Source: Bacteroidaceae bacterium
Lineage (GTDB): Bacteria > Bacteroidota > Bacteroidia > Bacteroidales > Bacteroidaceae
Direction: 5' to 3'
DNA: 23,671 nt
Assembly (NCBI GenBank): GCA_017618515.1
Contig: JAFZUB010000141.1
Span: 1-23,671 of the forward strand
In this document: positions 1-7,028 of the stretch, piece by piece
Layout: each line of letters opens with the position of its first letter
Numbering within the stretch: position 1 is the first letter of the stretch
Translations under genes and position numbers: made by a program
The notes under the pieces: model-generated
Database searches by the model: none
Told to the model about the DNA's origin: nothing
What the model saw: only the letters and a program-made list of their open reading frames with translations

Positions 1-1
1 A

Positions 2-847
2 ACATCGACGCATAATCTATATCACTATATCGTCAGCAGACTTGCAAGCCACTTCGGCAAGAGCGAAGCACAGGCGCTGGCAAGAATAATTGTTGAGGAT
101 TATCTTAATCTGCCCTTCCCGCACGTTATGGCAGGCATCAGCCCAGTCCTCAGCGCGCAGGAAGGGCAAAAACTTGACCTCTGCATCAGCAGGCTCCTCG
201 ACAACGAGCCAATACAGCATATAATCGGACACTGTACCTTCTGCAAACATACTTTCAAGGTCAATCCGTTCGTACTCATCCCTCGGCCAGAGACAGAGCA
301 GCTTGTAAGCATGGCTCTCAACCTACCCGACTTGCCCAAACACGTCGTTGTGATGGATGCATGCACTGGTAGCGGATGCATAGCCGTTTCTCTCAAGAAA
401 GAGAGGCCTGAATGGCTGCTCTATGCCTGTGATGCCTCGCCTGAGGCTCTGCAAACAGCACGCGAAAACGCCACCCTCAATAACACGGAGGTCTGCTTCT
501 CGCTGACAGACATACTCACGTCCGAGCGTCCCGAGGGACCATTCGATATAATCGTGAGCAATCCTCCATATGTGATGGACAAAGAGAAATCCTCGATGAA
601 ACCGCACGTTTTGGAAAGAGAGCCACACATGGCGCTCTTCGTTCCAGACGATAATCCCCTCATCTTTTACCACGCAATCGCCGACTGGGGCAAGCAGAGC
701 CTCTGTCCTAATGGGTGGATTCTGACTGAGATCAATCCGCTGCTGGCTGGAGAGACATTAAGCGTCTTTACGCAGCAAGGATACAAAAAATGCGAGATAA
801 TCAATGACATCTATGACAAACAAAGATTTATTCGATGCCAAAGATAA
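2..847 (+). CDS. prmC: PrmC/HemK, peptide chain release factor N5-glutamine methyltransferase, 5' end cut by window
   Basis: PrmC uses S-adenosylmethionine to methylate the glutamine of the GGQ motif in release factors RF1 and RF2 in the cytoplasm. The reading frame is open from base 2 and reads through the ATG at 128 without a stop. The upstream residues (VSRLASHFGKSEAQALAR) look like the usual PrmC N-terminal helical domain, so the true start lies off the left edge. Visible family motifs are the IPRPETEQLV linker, the SAM-binding segment MDACTGSGCIAVSL, and the catalytic SNPPY motif that binds the substrate glutamine, followed by the typical conserved block after it. The C-terminus overlaps recX by 13 bases in another frame, suggesting translational coupling. 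Identification is strong; only the number of missing N-terminal residues, probably few, is unknown. Confidence 0.95.
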   Translation, partial: TSTHNLYHYIVSRLASHFGKSEAQALARIIVEDYLNLPFPHVMAGISPVLSAQEGQKLDLCISRLLDNEPIQHIIGHCTFCKHTFKVNPFVLIPRPETEQLVSMALNLPDLPKHVVVMDACTGSGCIAVSLKKERPEWLLYACDASPEALQTARENATLNNTEVCFSLTDILTSERPEGPFDIIVSNPPYVMDKEKSSMKPHVLEREPHMALFVPDDNPLIFYHAIADWGKQSLCPNGWILTEINPLLAGETLSVFTQQGYKKCEIINDIYDKQRFIRCQR

Positions 848-1320
848 ACAAGATACCAACTGAGACTGAGCTCTACGCGCGGCTTACACGCCAGTGCTCC
901 ATGTGTGAGTATGCCCCCACCGATATTAAGCTAAAGGTTATTAGAGCAGGACTCAGCAGTAGCGCAGCAGAACGCATTGTCGACAAGCTTATTGACGAGG
1001 GCTACGTCGATGAGGAGCGCTACACACGCGCTTTCGTCCACGACAAGTTTGAACTCAACCACTGGGGACGCAAGAAGATTGAGATGGCTCTTGCGCAGAA
1101 AGGTATCCGTGGCAATCACGTGCAAGAGGAACTAAGGAATATTGACGATGAGAAATATCGCAACACACTCACTGAGCTGTTGCAGTCAAAGAACAAATCT
1201 CTCAACGTCGATAATGACCAGCAGCGTTTCCAGAAATTACTTGCCTTCGCTGCAAGCCGAGGTTTCGAACTTAATATCGCCTATGATGTACTCGAAACGA
1301 TGATAAAAGGCAAAGACTAG
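835..1320 (+). CDS. recX: RecX-family regulatory protein
   Basis: RecX family proteins bind RecA filaments and modulate recombination and the SOS response. The 161-residue product is close to the usual family size and shows the helical-repeat pattern: a first repeat around residues 14-55 (ARLTRQCSMCEYAPTDI, then VDKLIDEGYVDEERYTRAFV), a second with HWGRKKIEMALAQKGI, and a third C-terminal repeat. The segments LIDEGYVDEERY and GRKKI are characteristic. It starts with ATG 13 bases inside prmC, so the two are probably cotranscribed. The stop is 25 bases from the 3' end of the convergent lipoprotein gene, with no obvious terminator between them. I recall recX lying near pyrE in Bacteroides; here the pyrE group is adjacent but in the opposite orientation. 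Confidence 0.9.
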   Translation: MPKINKIPTETELYARLTRQCSMCEYAPTDIKLKVIRAGLSSSAAERIVDKLIDEGYVDEERYTRAFVHDKFELNHWGRKKIEMALAQKGIRGNHVQEELRNIDDEKYRNTLTELLQSKNKSLNVDNDQQRFQKLLAFAASRGFELNIAYDVLETMIKGKD

Positions 1321-1345
1321 AACAACTAATTAGAATATTGAGTGA

Positions 1346-1897
1346 TTAATTCGTGATTACCACTCTGTTGCTGCCATCATAGCTTATATGATAGCGCTCC
1401 AATGGGCGTCCCGCCTCACCGGCAACAACAATTCCCTGATTATTTAGACTATACTTGCGCTTGCAACGAGAGCAATACGCAAATCCCCCCTCCTGAAGTG
1501 TGAGCTTATGATTTATGGCATCATCATGGTGGCAGTTTGAGCATGCCAGGTCATAACAAACGACGCCCAGCCAGTCTGCATTCATCTCGGGAATGTTTGC
1601 CATACCTACTATGAAGCCGCTGATGCATCTGATATTCTGATAATACATCATCTCGGCGGTGATATCATCGGTATATGAAGCCGTAAGCGACTGAAAAACC
1701 AGCACATTAACGCCAAGGCTAATAGTGCAAAACTCGCCTGGACCAGTAAGAGCGTTCTTTAGCGGTGCGGCAGTCATCACACTGCTGTAAGCAAAGCTTG
1801 CCTTGTATTTGCTATAGACATTATACGCGTCATCGCTGCTGCAACTGCCCAGCATCAGCAGCGCCACCATTGCCACTATTATCCTACACCGTCTCAT
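1346..1897 (-). CDS. Small lipoprotein with Rieske-like C-terminal frame carrying two CxxC pairs
   Basis: The 183-residue protein starts with a lipoprotein signal peptide ending in the lipobox LGSC (lipidated Cys about residue 19), so it should be membrane-anchored outside the cytoplasm. No enzyme family is certain. The C-terminal half has Cys119-x-x-Cys122 and, 20 residues on, Cys142-x-x-Cys145 followed by KRKYSLNNQGIVVAGEAGRPLERY. That last stretch follows the pattern after the second cluster motif of Rieske ferredoxin domains (aromatic, G, then G-x-A-x-x-P-L-x-x-Y), but the His ligands are replaced by Cys, which would suit zinc, a rubredoxin-type iron site or an altered cluster. It follows argH by 3 bases, so it is the last gene of the pyrE-SRPBCC-argH operon. 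Metal type and role are open. Confidence 0.75.
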   Translation of the reverse strand: MRRCRIIVAMVALLMLGSCSSDDAYNVYSKYKASFAYSSVMTAAPLKNALTGPGEFCTISLGVNVLVFQSLTASYTDDITAEMMYYQNIRCISGFIVGMANIPEMNADWLGVVCYDLACSNCHHDDAINHKLTLQEGGFAYCSRCKRKYSLNNQGIVVAGEAGRPLERYHISYDGSNRVVITN

Positions 1898-1900
1898 TGT

Positions 1901-3241
1901 CTATCCGTTAGTCAGTTTACGCTCGGCAGCCAGAGTTTCTTCGAAACCAAACCCGCTAATTATCTGCTGCATAAGCGCTGACACCTCCTTCGTGCACAGA
2001 TTGCCGATGGAACCCTCATGAGTGTGGTGTATATCTTTATTGGGAGTGAACTTGCCAGCCTCTATCTCAAGACCAACCTGCTTATATGCATCACGGAAAG
2101 GAGTGCCCTCCAGCACGCGGCGGTTCACCTCCTCCACGCTAAACATCGCATCGTACTTCGGGTCATCTAGGATATGCTCGTTCACCTCCATGCGCTCCAC
2201 AATGTATGTAGCCATATCGAGGCAATCCTCCAGCTCATCGAAAGCGGGCACAAACAACTCCTTGATTACCTGCAAATCGCGGAAGTAGCCGCTCGGTAGG
2301 TTGTTCATTATCAGCAGAATCTGTGCAGGCAGTCCTTGCAACTTGTTGCATTTTGCGCGCATCACCTCAAACACGTCGGGGTTTTTCTTGTGCGGCATTA
2401 TAGACGAGCCAGTAGTGCATTCTGAGGGCAGTCTAACAAAACCGAAGTTCTGCGAATTAAACAGGCAGGCATCGTATGCCATCTTAGCCAGAGTGCCGGC
2501 TACACCAGCCAGTGCGCCTGCCACATTCCGCTCCGTCTTGCCACGCCCCATCTGCGCATATACCACATTATAATTCATAGAGCTGAATCCCAGCAGCTTA
2601 GTGGTCATAGTCCTGTTGAGCGGGAACGAGGAACCATAGCCGGCAGCAGAGCCGAGGGGATTGCGGTTAGCCATCTTGTAGGCAGCCTGCAGAAACAGCA
2701 TGTCATCGGTCAGACTCTCGGCGTAGGCGCCAAACCACAGTCCGAAACTACTGGGCATAGCCACCTGCAGATGAGTATAGCCGGGCATCAGCACACCCTT
2801 GTAGCGCTCACTCTGCTTCTGCAACTCGTCGAAAAGTTTCTTAACCTTCTCAACCACGCCCATCAACCTGTCGCGAGTAAACAACTTGAGGTCAACCAGC
2901 ACCTGGTCATTGCGTGAGCGGCCCGAATGGATTTTCTTGCCAATATCTCCAAGCTTGCGAGTGAGCATCAGCTCCACCTGCGAGTGGACATCCTCCACAT
3001 CGTCCTCTATATGGAACTCTCCACGCTCGGCAAGCTGATAGATTTTCCTCATTTCATCGAGGAGTTTGGTCAATTCGTCCTTGCTCAGCAGGCCAATGCT
3101 CTCCAGCATCGTGATGTGGGCCATAGAGCCCATAACGTCGTATTTGGCCAAGAAGAGGTCGAGCTCCCTATCCTTGCCTACGGTATAGCGGTCAATTTCC
3201 TTGTTGACCTCAACGCTTTTCTCCCACAGTTTGTTTGCCAT
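1901..3241 (-). CDS. argH: Argininosuccinate lyase
   Basis: ArgH splits argininosuccinate into arginine and fumarate, the last step of arginine synthesis, as a cytoplasmic tetramer. The 446-residue protein carries the fumarase/aspartase superfamily signature GSSIMPHKKNP at about residues 278-288, the conserved HSGRSRNDQ segment near 105-113 and the THLQ motif near 157, which holds the catalytic region His. Length is slightly shorter than the roughly 460 residues common in proteobacteria but normal for Bacteroidetes. The ATG lies 6 bases after the SRPBCC stop and the stop is 3 bases before the lipoprotein start, so the gene is in the middle of a tight minus-strand operon. Placing arginine and pyrimidine synthesis (pyrE) together fits their shared use of carbamoyl phosphate. 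Confidence 0.97.
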   Translation of the reverse strand: MANKLWEKSVEVNKEIDRYTVGKDRELDLFLAKYDVMGSMAHITMLESIGLLSKDELTKLLDEMRKIYQLAERGEFHIEDDVEDVHSQVELMLTRKLGDIGKKIHSGRSRNDQVLVDLKLFTRDRLMGVVEKVKKLFDELQKQSERYKGVLMPGYTHLQVAMPSSFGLWFGAYAESLTDDMLFLQAAYKMANRNPLGSAAGYGSSFPLNRTMTTKLLGFSSMNYNVVYAQMGRGKTERNVAGALAGVAGTLAKMAYDACLFNSQNFGFVRLPSECTTGSSIMPHKKNPDVFEVMRAKCNKLQGLPAQILLIMNNLPSGYFRDLQVIKELFVPAFDELEDCLDMATYIVERMEVNEHILDDPKYDAMFSVEEVNRRVLEGTPFRDAYKQVGLEIEAGKFTPNKDIHHTHEGSIGNLCTKEVSALMQQIISGFGFEETLAAERKLTNG

Positions 3242-3247
3242 AATCTT

Positions 3248-3721
3248 CTAAGTGTAATCTACGCGCGCCAGCATCTCGGCAATACCGTCGGCAGCCTGCT
3301 GCAGCGGCTTGCTGACCATCTGGCGAATGAAGAAATTGAGCTCAGCCCTCAGCGTTACGCGGATGGCTGAGGCGTCATCGCCATTGGGCACCACCTGAAT
3401 CCAAAGATTCAGCGGTATCGGCGTGCCTTGGCCTTCCATCTTCACACATTTCGGCTCCTCGCGCTCCACCACCTTGAGGCAGATGTCACCCACAGGACTA
3501 CCGCCGAATGTGATGGTGTCGGTATCAAAACTCACATTGTCAAGGTATTGCGCCATCTGGCTCACCTTTTCATCACCGACCTGCTCCGCAATTTTTGCCT
3601 GAGCATCAGGCTCGGCCATGCGCTCCTTCAATGCCTGAAGGTTGCTGAGGTCGGAAATCTTAGCAAACACAGCCTCTTGCGAAGCCTGCACCTGCTTTAT
3701 CTTGCTTACGAAATCACTCAT
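3248..3721 (-). CDS. SRPBCC (START/Bet v 1-like) protein, function unknown
   Basis: A 157-residue cytoplasmic protein with no signal peptide. It resembles the SRPBCC or polyketide-cyclase-like proteins found between pyrE and argH in Bacteroidetes. The start (SDFVSKIKQVQASQEAVFAKISDLSNL) matches the opening strand and helix of that fold, the middle has alternating strands (DTDTITFGG, GDICLKVVEREEPKCVKMEG), and the end is the long C-terminal helix (MVSKPLQQAADGIAEMLARV) that closes the cavity in this fold. Ligand and role are unknown. Its ATG directly abuts the pyrE stop with no intervening base, and it is 6 bases from argH, so it must be cotranslated with both. A housekeeping accessory role is inference from its conserved position. 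Confidence 0.8.
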   Translation of the reverse strand: MSDFVSKIKQVQASQEAVFAKISDLSNLQALKERMAEPDAQAKIAEQVGDEKVSQMAQYLDNVSFDTDTITFGGSPVGDICLKVVEREEPKCVKMEGQGTPIPLNLWIQVVPNGDDASAIRVTLRAELNFFIRQMVSKPLQQAADGIAEMLARVDYT

Positions 3722-4354
3722 TTATTTCTTCCAATTTGCAGGATCCTTGCGCCACTCGTTGAGGGTAGCGTGCTGGTCCTCTGTTATATAGCCTATCTCT
3801 GTTGCTGTAGTCACCACTGCCTCATAGTTGGTCAGCGTAACCAATTTCACGCCAGCCTCCTTGAACGCCTGCTCAGCCACGGGGAAACCATAAGTGTAGG
3901 CGGCCACCATGCCGACCACCTCAAAGCCTGCGGCCCTCAACGCCTCCACGGCCTTAAGGCTGCTGCCACCAGTGGAAATGAGGTCCTCCACTACCACCAC
4001 CTTGCTGCCTTCGGGCAGAGTGCCTTCTATCAGATTGCCCATGCCGTGGTCCTTGGCCTTGCTGCGCACATAGCAGAAAGGCAGCCCCAGCGCGTCGGCC
4101 ACTAAGGCTCCCTGAGCAATGGCACCGGTGGCAACGCCGGCCACAGCATCAGCCTCGCCGAAATTAGCCTTTACCAACTCAGTGAGATTATCCTTGACAA
4201 ACGTGCGCAACTCAGGATACGACAGTGTCTTGCGGTTGTCGCAATAGAACGGCGAGTGCCATCCGCTGGCCCAGGTAAACGGAGCGTTCGGCTGCACCTT
4301 TATGGCCTTCACCTCAAGCAGGCGGGCTGCAAATTCGGTCTCAACATTTTTCAT
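3722..4354 (-). CDS. pyrE: Orotate phosphoribosyltransferase
   Basis: PyrE joins orotate to PRPP to give orotidine 5'-monophosphate in de novo pyrimidine synthesis. The 210-residue length is typical. The N-terminal FTWASGWHSPFYCDNRKTLSYPELR segment matches the family and includes the residues that bind orotate, the flexible-loop region is VRSKAKDHGMGN, and the PRPP-binding motif is VVVVEDLISTGGSS at about residues 118-131. It is the first gene of the minus-strand operon pyrE-SRPBCC-argH-lipoprotein. A Bacteroidetes -7 box for it lies 50-58 bases upstream of the ATG. The start is supported by the match of the first residues (MKNVETEFAARLLEVKAIK) to other Bacteroidetes PyrE proteins. Confidence 0.97.
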   Translation of the reverse strand: MKNVETEFAARLLEVKAIKVQPNAPFTWASGWHSPFYCDNRKTLSYPELRTFVKDNLTELVKANFGEADAVAGVATGAIAQGALVADALGLPFCYVRSKAKDHGMGNLIEGTLPEGSKVVVVEDLISTGGSSLKAVEALRAAGFEVVGMVAAYTYGFPVAEQAFKEAGVKLVTLTNYEAVVTTATEIGYITEDQHATLNEWRKDPANWKK

Positions 4355-4404
4355 ACTATTCCTTAATTTAAATTAAAGCGATAACACCAAAGGCTTCACA
4401 GCGG

Positions 4405-4433
4405 CAAAGTTAGTCAATTTCCATCAAACAAAA
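4405..4433 (-). promoter_or_regulatory. Bacteroidetes-type promoter for pyrE operon
   Basis: On the minus strand the bases 4412-4405 read TAACTTTG, a match to the TAnnTTTG -7 element of Bacteroidetes promoters. A TTTTG sequence at 4433-4429 lies 16 bases further upstream and could be the -33 element; another TTTG is at 4440-4437. The expected start of transcription is near 4400, giving a leader of about 45 bases before the pyrE ATG. The 8-mer alone would occur several times by chance in the window; position upstream of an operon is what makes it credible. Confidence 0.6.
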
Positions 4434-4485
4434 GCCCAAACGTAACACAAATCCGTCACAGCCGCAATAATTCAAAAAAAATGAC

Positions 4486-4493
4486 TACTTTTG
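4486..4493 (+). promoter_or_regulatory. -7 promoter element for uup, which decides the start codon
   Basis: The bases read TACTTTTG, matching TAnnTTTG, and the context continues GCAATC as often seen in Bacteroidetes promoters. No clear -33 TTTG is visible in the A-rich sequence upstream. The transcript should start near 4497-4500, after the first in-frame ATG at 4481, so that ATG cannot be the initiation codon. The next in-frame ATG at 4517 then has a leader of roughly 17-20 bases. Confidence 0.6.
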
Positions 4494-4516
4494 CAATCGT
4501 TTCTACGCATATTAAT

Positions 4517-6445
4517 ATGGCGCAATCCACCATTCTCGACGTACGCGGGCTCACCAAGCGCATCGGCAGCCTTGTGCTGATGGAGGACCTCAGTTTCAGT
4601 CTGGCCGAAGGCCGCAAAGTCGGCATCATAGCGAAGAATGGAGCGGGCAAGAGCACGCTCCTCAATATACTGTGCGGCGATGAGGATTACGAGGATGGAG
4701 AGATAGTGTGGCGGCGTGATCTGCGCGTGGGTTACCTCAAGCAAAATCCGTGGTATCCCGAACAGCTGACTGTCATGGACGCCTGTTTCCAGCACGGCAG
4801 CGAGGTAGCCAACATCGTGCTGGGCTATCAGCAGGCACTCAACACTCCCGGTCACCCCGACCTCGACCAGTGGATTGAGCGCATGGACACAGCCCGCGCC
4901 TGGGACTACGAGACACGCATCAAACAGGTGCTGACAAAACTAAAAATCACCGGTTTCAACGATAGAATCGGTCAACTCTCGGGTGGGCAGCTCAAGCGCG
5001 TAGCGCTGGCCAATATCCTGCTCACAGAGCCTGACCTATTAGTGCTCGATGAGCCCACCAACCACCTCGACCTTGAGATGATAGAGTGGCTAGAGCATTA
5101 TCTGCAGCAGACGAGCATGTCGTTGCTGATGGTGACGCACGACCGCTATTTCCTTGACCGCGTATGCAACGATATCCTCGAGTTGGCCGACCATACCGTA
5201 TATGCCTACCACGGCAACTACTCCTATTATCTGGAGAAACGGCAGGAACGTATCGACCAGCGCAATGCTGCTGCCGAGCGGCTTGGTAGCCTCTACCGCA
5301 AGGAGTTGGAATGGATGCACCGCTCGCCGCAGGCCCGTGGCCACAAGGCCAAATCGAGGGAGGAAGCCTTCTACAAACTGGAGGAGCGCGCCCACAACAC
5401 TTTCCGCGAAGACAAGGCACGTTTGGAGGTCAAGAGCACATACATAGGGAGCAAGATTTTTGAGATGAGCTATGTCAGTAAGGCCTTCGGCGACAAAGTA
5501 ATTCTCAAGGACTTCTACTATAACTTCGCCCGTTATGAGAAACTGGGCATCGTAGGCAATAATGGCACAGGCAAGACCACCTTCATCAAGATGCTGCTCG
5601 GTCTCGTCAGTCCCGACAGCGGTCGCATCAGCGTGGGGCAGACCGTGCGCTTCGGTTACTACAGCCAGGACGGTATGCAATTCAACCAACAGATGCGTGT
5701 CATCGACGCAGTGCGCGAGATTGCAGAATATGTCGATCTCGGCAAGGGGCGCAAACTAAGCGCGGGCCAGTTCCTGCAGCAGTTCCTCTTTCCGCCCGAG
5801 ACACAGCACAACTATATCTACAAACTCTCCGGCGGAGAGCTGCGCCGCCTCTATCTTTGCACCGTGCTGATGCGCAGCCCCAACTTCCTCATCCTCGACG
5901 AGCCGACCAACGACCTTGATATCGTCACGTTGCAGGTGCTGGAGGAATACCTGCGCGAGTTTGAGGGATGCGTCATCATCGTTAGCCACGACCGCTACTT
6001 CATGGACAAGGTTGTTGACCATGTCCTCGTCTTTCAGGGCGAGGGCAGGATCAAGGACTTCCCTGGCAACTACACGCAGTACCGCGACAGCGTTATCTCT
6101 CCTCAAGAAGATACCATCCCAGCAGGTGACACCACGTCCTATAAACGGGCGAAACACACCGATGAAACTGCAGAAAAAACCTCTGCCCGCGCCAAATCCT
6201 CCGCAAAGGAACGTACGCCACAGCAACGACGCCTCACCTACAAGGAGAATCAAGAATACCAGCGCCTGGAAAAGGAAATTGCAGCCCTTGAAGCCGAGAA
6301 GTCACAACTTGTTACCGCTCTCAGCAGCGGCACTCTGACCGTGGAGCAAATAACAGACTATTCCAAGCGCCTCCCAATCCTCGACGCCGAACTAGACGAG
6401 AAATCCCTCCGCTGGCTTGAGCTTAGCGAGATAGCAGAAAAATAA
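4517..6445 (+). CDS. uup: ABC-F ATPase, Uup-like
   Basis: ABC-F proteins are soluble ATPases with two nucleotide-binding domains that act on ribosomes; Uup has also been linked to DNA branched-intermediate processing and transposon excision. With the start at 4517 the protein has 642 residues. Domain 1 has Walker A NGAGKST (41-47), signature LSGGQ (154-158) and DEPTNHLD (178-185). A charged linker (about 240-310, with HRSPQARGHKAKSR) connects to domain 2, with Walker A GNNGTGKTT (347-355), LSGGE (437-441) and DEPTNDLD (461-468). A basic linker and a C-terminal coiled coil (about 574-642) are as in Uup and its relatives. No membrane segments are present. The start was chosen because an apparent promoter element lies inside the longer frame from 4481 and because family members begin close to the first ABC strand. 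Confidence 0.9.
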   Translation: MAQSTILDVRGLTKRIGSLVLMEDLSFSLAEGRKVGIIAKNGAGKSTLLNILCGDEDYEDGEIVWRRDLRVGYLKQNPWYPEQLTVMDACFQHGSEVANIVLGYQQALNTPGHPDLDQWIERMDTARAWDYETRIKQVLTKLKITGFNDRIGQLSGGQLKRVALANILLTEPDLLVLDEPTNHLDLEMIEWLEHYLQQTSMSLLMVTHDRYFLDRVCNDILELADHTVYAYHGNYSYYLEKRQERIDQRNAAAERLGSLYRKELEWMHRSPQARGHKAKSREEAFYKLEERAHNTFREDKARLEVKSTYIGSKIFEMSYVSKAFGDKVILKDFYYNFARYEKLGIVGNNGTGKTTFIKMLLGLVSPDSGRISVGQTVRFGYYSQDGMQFNQQMRVIDAVREIAEYVDLGKGRKLSAGQFLQQFLFPPETQHNYIYKLSGGELRRLYLCTVLMRSPNFLILDEPTNDLDIVTLQVLEEYLREFEGCVIIVSHDRYFMDKVVDHVLVFQGEGRIKDFPGNYTQYRDSVISPQEDTIPAGDTTSYKRAKHTDETAEKTSARAKSSAKERTPQQRRLTYKENQEYQRLEKEIAALEAEKSQLVTALSSGTLTVEQITDYSKRLPILDAELDEKSLRWLELSEIAEK

Positions 6446-6453
6446 TGTGAAGA

Positions 6454-6490
6454 ATTTTGACGATTTTTATGTGGCGAAATTTGTCAAAAT
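6454..6490. other. Inverted repeat just after uup
   Basis: ATTTTGAC at 6454-6461 is a perfect complement of GTCAAAAT at 6483-6490, with a 21-base loop, starting 9 bases after the uup stop. Its place suggests 3'-end formation or transcript protection for uup, but the stem is AT-rich and is not followed by a run of T, so calling it a terminator would be too strong. Confidence 0.35.
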
Positions 6491-6672
6491 AGAAAAAATT
6501 GATGGTTTGCTACTGCAAAAACGGGATTTTTCGGCTTGAAAGTTGAACTTTTGGTGAAATTTAGGAGCGTCGCGTCAATATTGGGACGCTAGAATGAGAA
6601 TTTCGGGCAAAAAAATCTCTGGGGAAATGGATTTTTGGAGGTAAAAAGTCAGGAAATGCTCCCAAAATTGAC

Positions 6673-6779
6673 GCTTTTAGTCCGAACGCCGTCAGCTTTA
6701 ATTCCCACAAAGTCCGCATAAAATTCGATACCATCGGCTTTAGTTTCGAACGAAGTCGGCTTTAGTTACGGAAAAGTCC
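6673..6779. repeat. Five-unit imperfect tandem repeat, 21-22 base period
   Basis: Units begin at 6673, 6695, 6716, 6737 and 6759, giving spacings of 22, 21, 21 and 22 bases. The common core is about GCTTTAGTTNCGAACG followed by a less conserved GTC-containing end. Units 4 and 5 are the closest to each other; unit 3 is the most diverged. Possible further decayed units start near 6780, 6835 and 6884. A spacing of two helical turns, kept even where the sequence has drifted, is consistent with a protein-binding array or a slipped tandem duplication. The array is not in a gene. Confidence 0.65.
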
Positions 6780-6862
6780 TTTTTTCTTATGGAAAAGGCT
6801 GTATTTGAGGGATTAAAGTATGGGAAAGCGGGTAGCTTTACCTGGAATTTTGGAGATTTTTA

Positions 6863-6892
6863 CGTAAAAGACTGAGTGTCAGTGCTTTTACG
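6863..6892. other. Strong hairpin, possible structured RNA or transcript end
   Basis: CGTAAAAG (6863-6870) plus ACTG (6871-6874) pair with CAGT (6880-6883) plus CTTTTACG (6885-6892); the loop is AGTGT and a single G at 6884 is bulged. That is 12 pairs with one bulge. Neither side has the T-run expected of an intrinsic terminator, so its function is not clear. Confidence 0.5.
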
Positions 6893-7028
6893 CAAATCAG
6901 CGAGAACGCGCTATTTCGGAGCGATGTTCACTTCGTTTTCGTACACGCGATTTTTTAAGGCCCTGTTGTGAATGTTTTTGACAAAAAAAACAGGCACGAC
7001 TATAAATAACAGCTTTCCTTGATTCACC

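Larger units (their letters stand above)
6446..7028. other. Gene-poor 583-base region between convergent genes
   Basis: This stretch separates the 3' ends of uup (plus) and the DUF4923-like gene (minus). I see no gene of ordinary size in it. It is lower in GC than its flanks and contains a 21-22 base tandem repeat (6673-6779), a hairpin after uup (6454-6490), a second short hairpin with arms AGCGTC and GACGCT (6566-6571 and 6585-6590), a strong hairpin at 6863-6892, and one 28-codon frame at 6789-6875 starting with ATG. No convincing U-tract terminator is present for either flanking gene. Confidence 0.7.

Noticed and set aside
1321..1360. GTGATTA repeats between recX and the lipoprotein gene
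   Set aside because: Two copies 11 bases apart, one overlapping lipoprotein codons; too little to separate from chance in AT-rich sequence.
3428..4105. Open frame of 225 codons on the plus strand across SRPBCC and pyrE
   Set aside because: It is antisense to two well-recognised genes in a tight operon, with His/Leu-rich composition typical of a shadow frame and no motif of its own.
6957..6994. Possible insertion-sequence end or terminator (CCTGTT ... AACAGG)
   Set aside because: Only six base pairs separated by about 20 bases in an AT-rich stretch; no transposase, target duplication or matching second end is visible.
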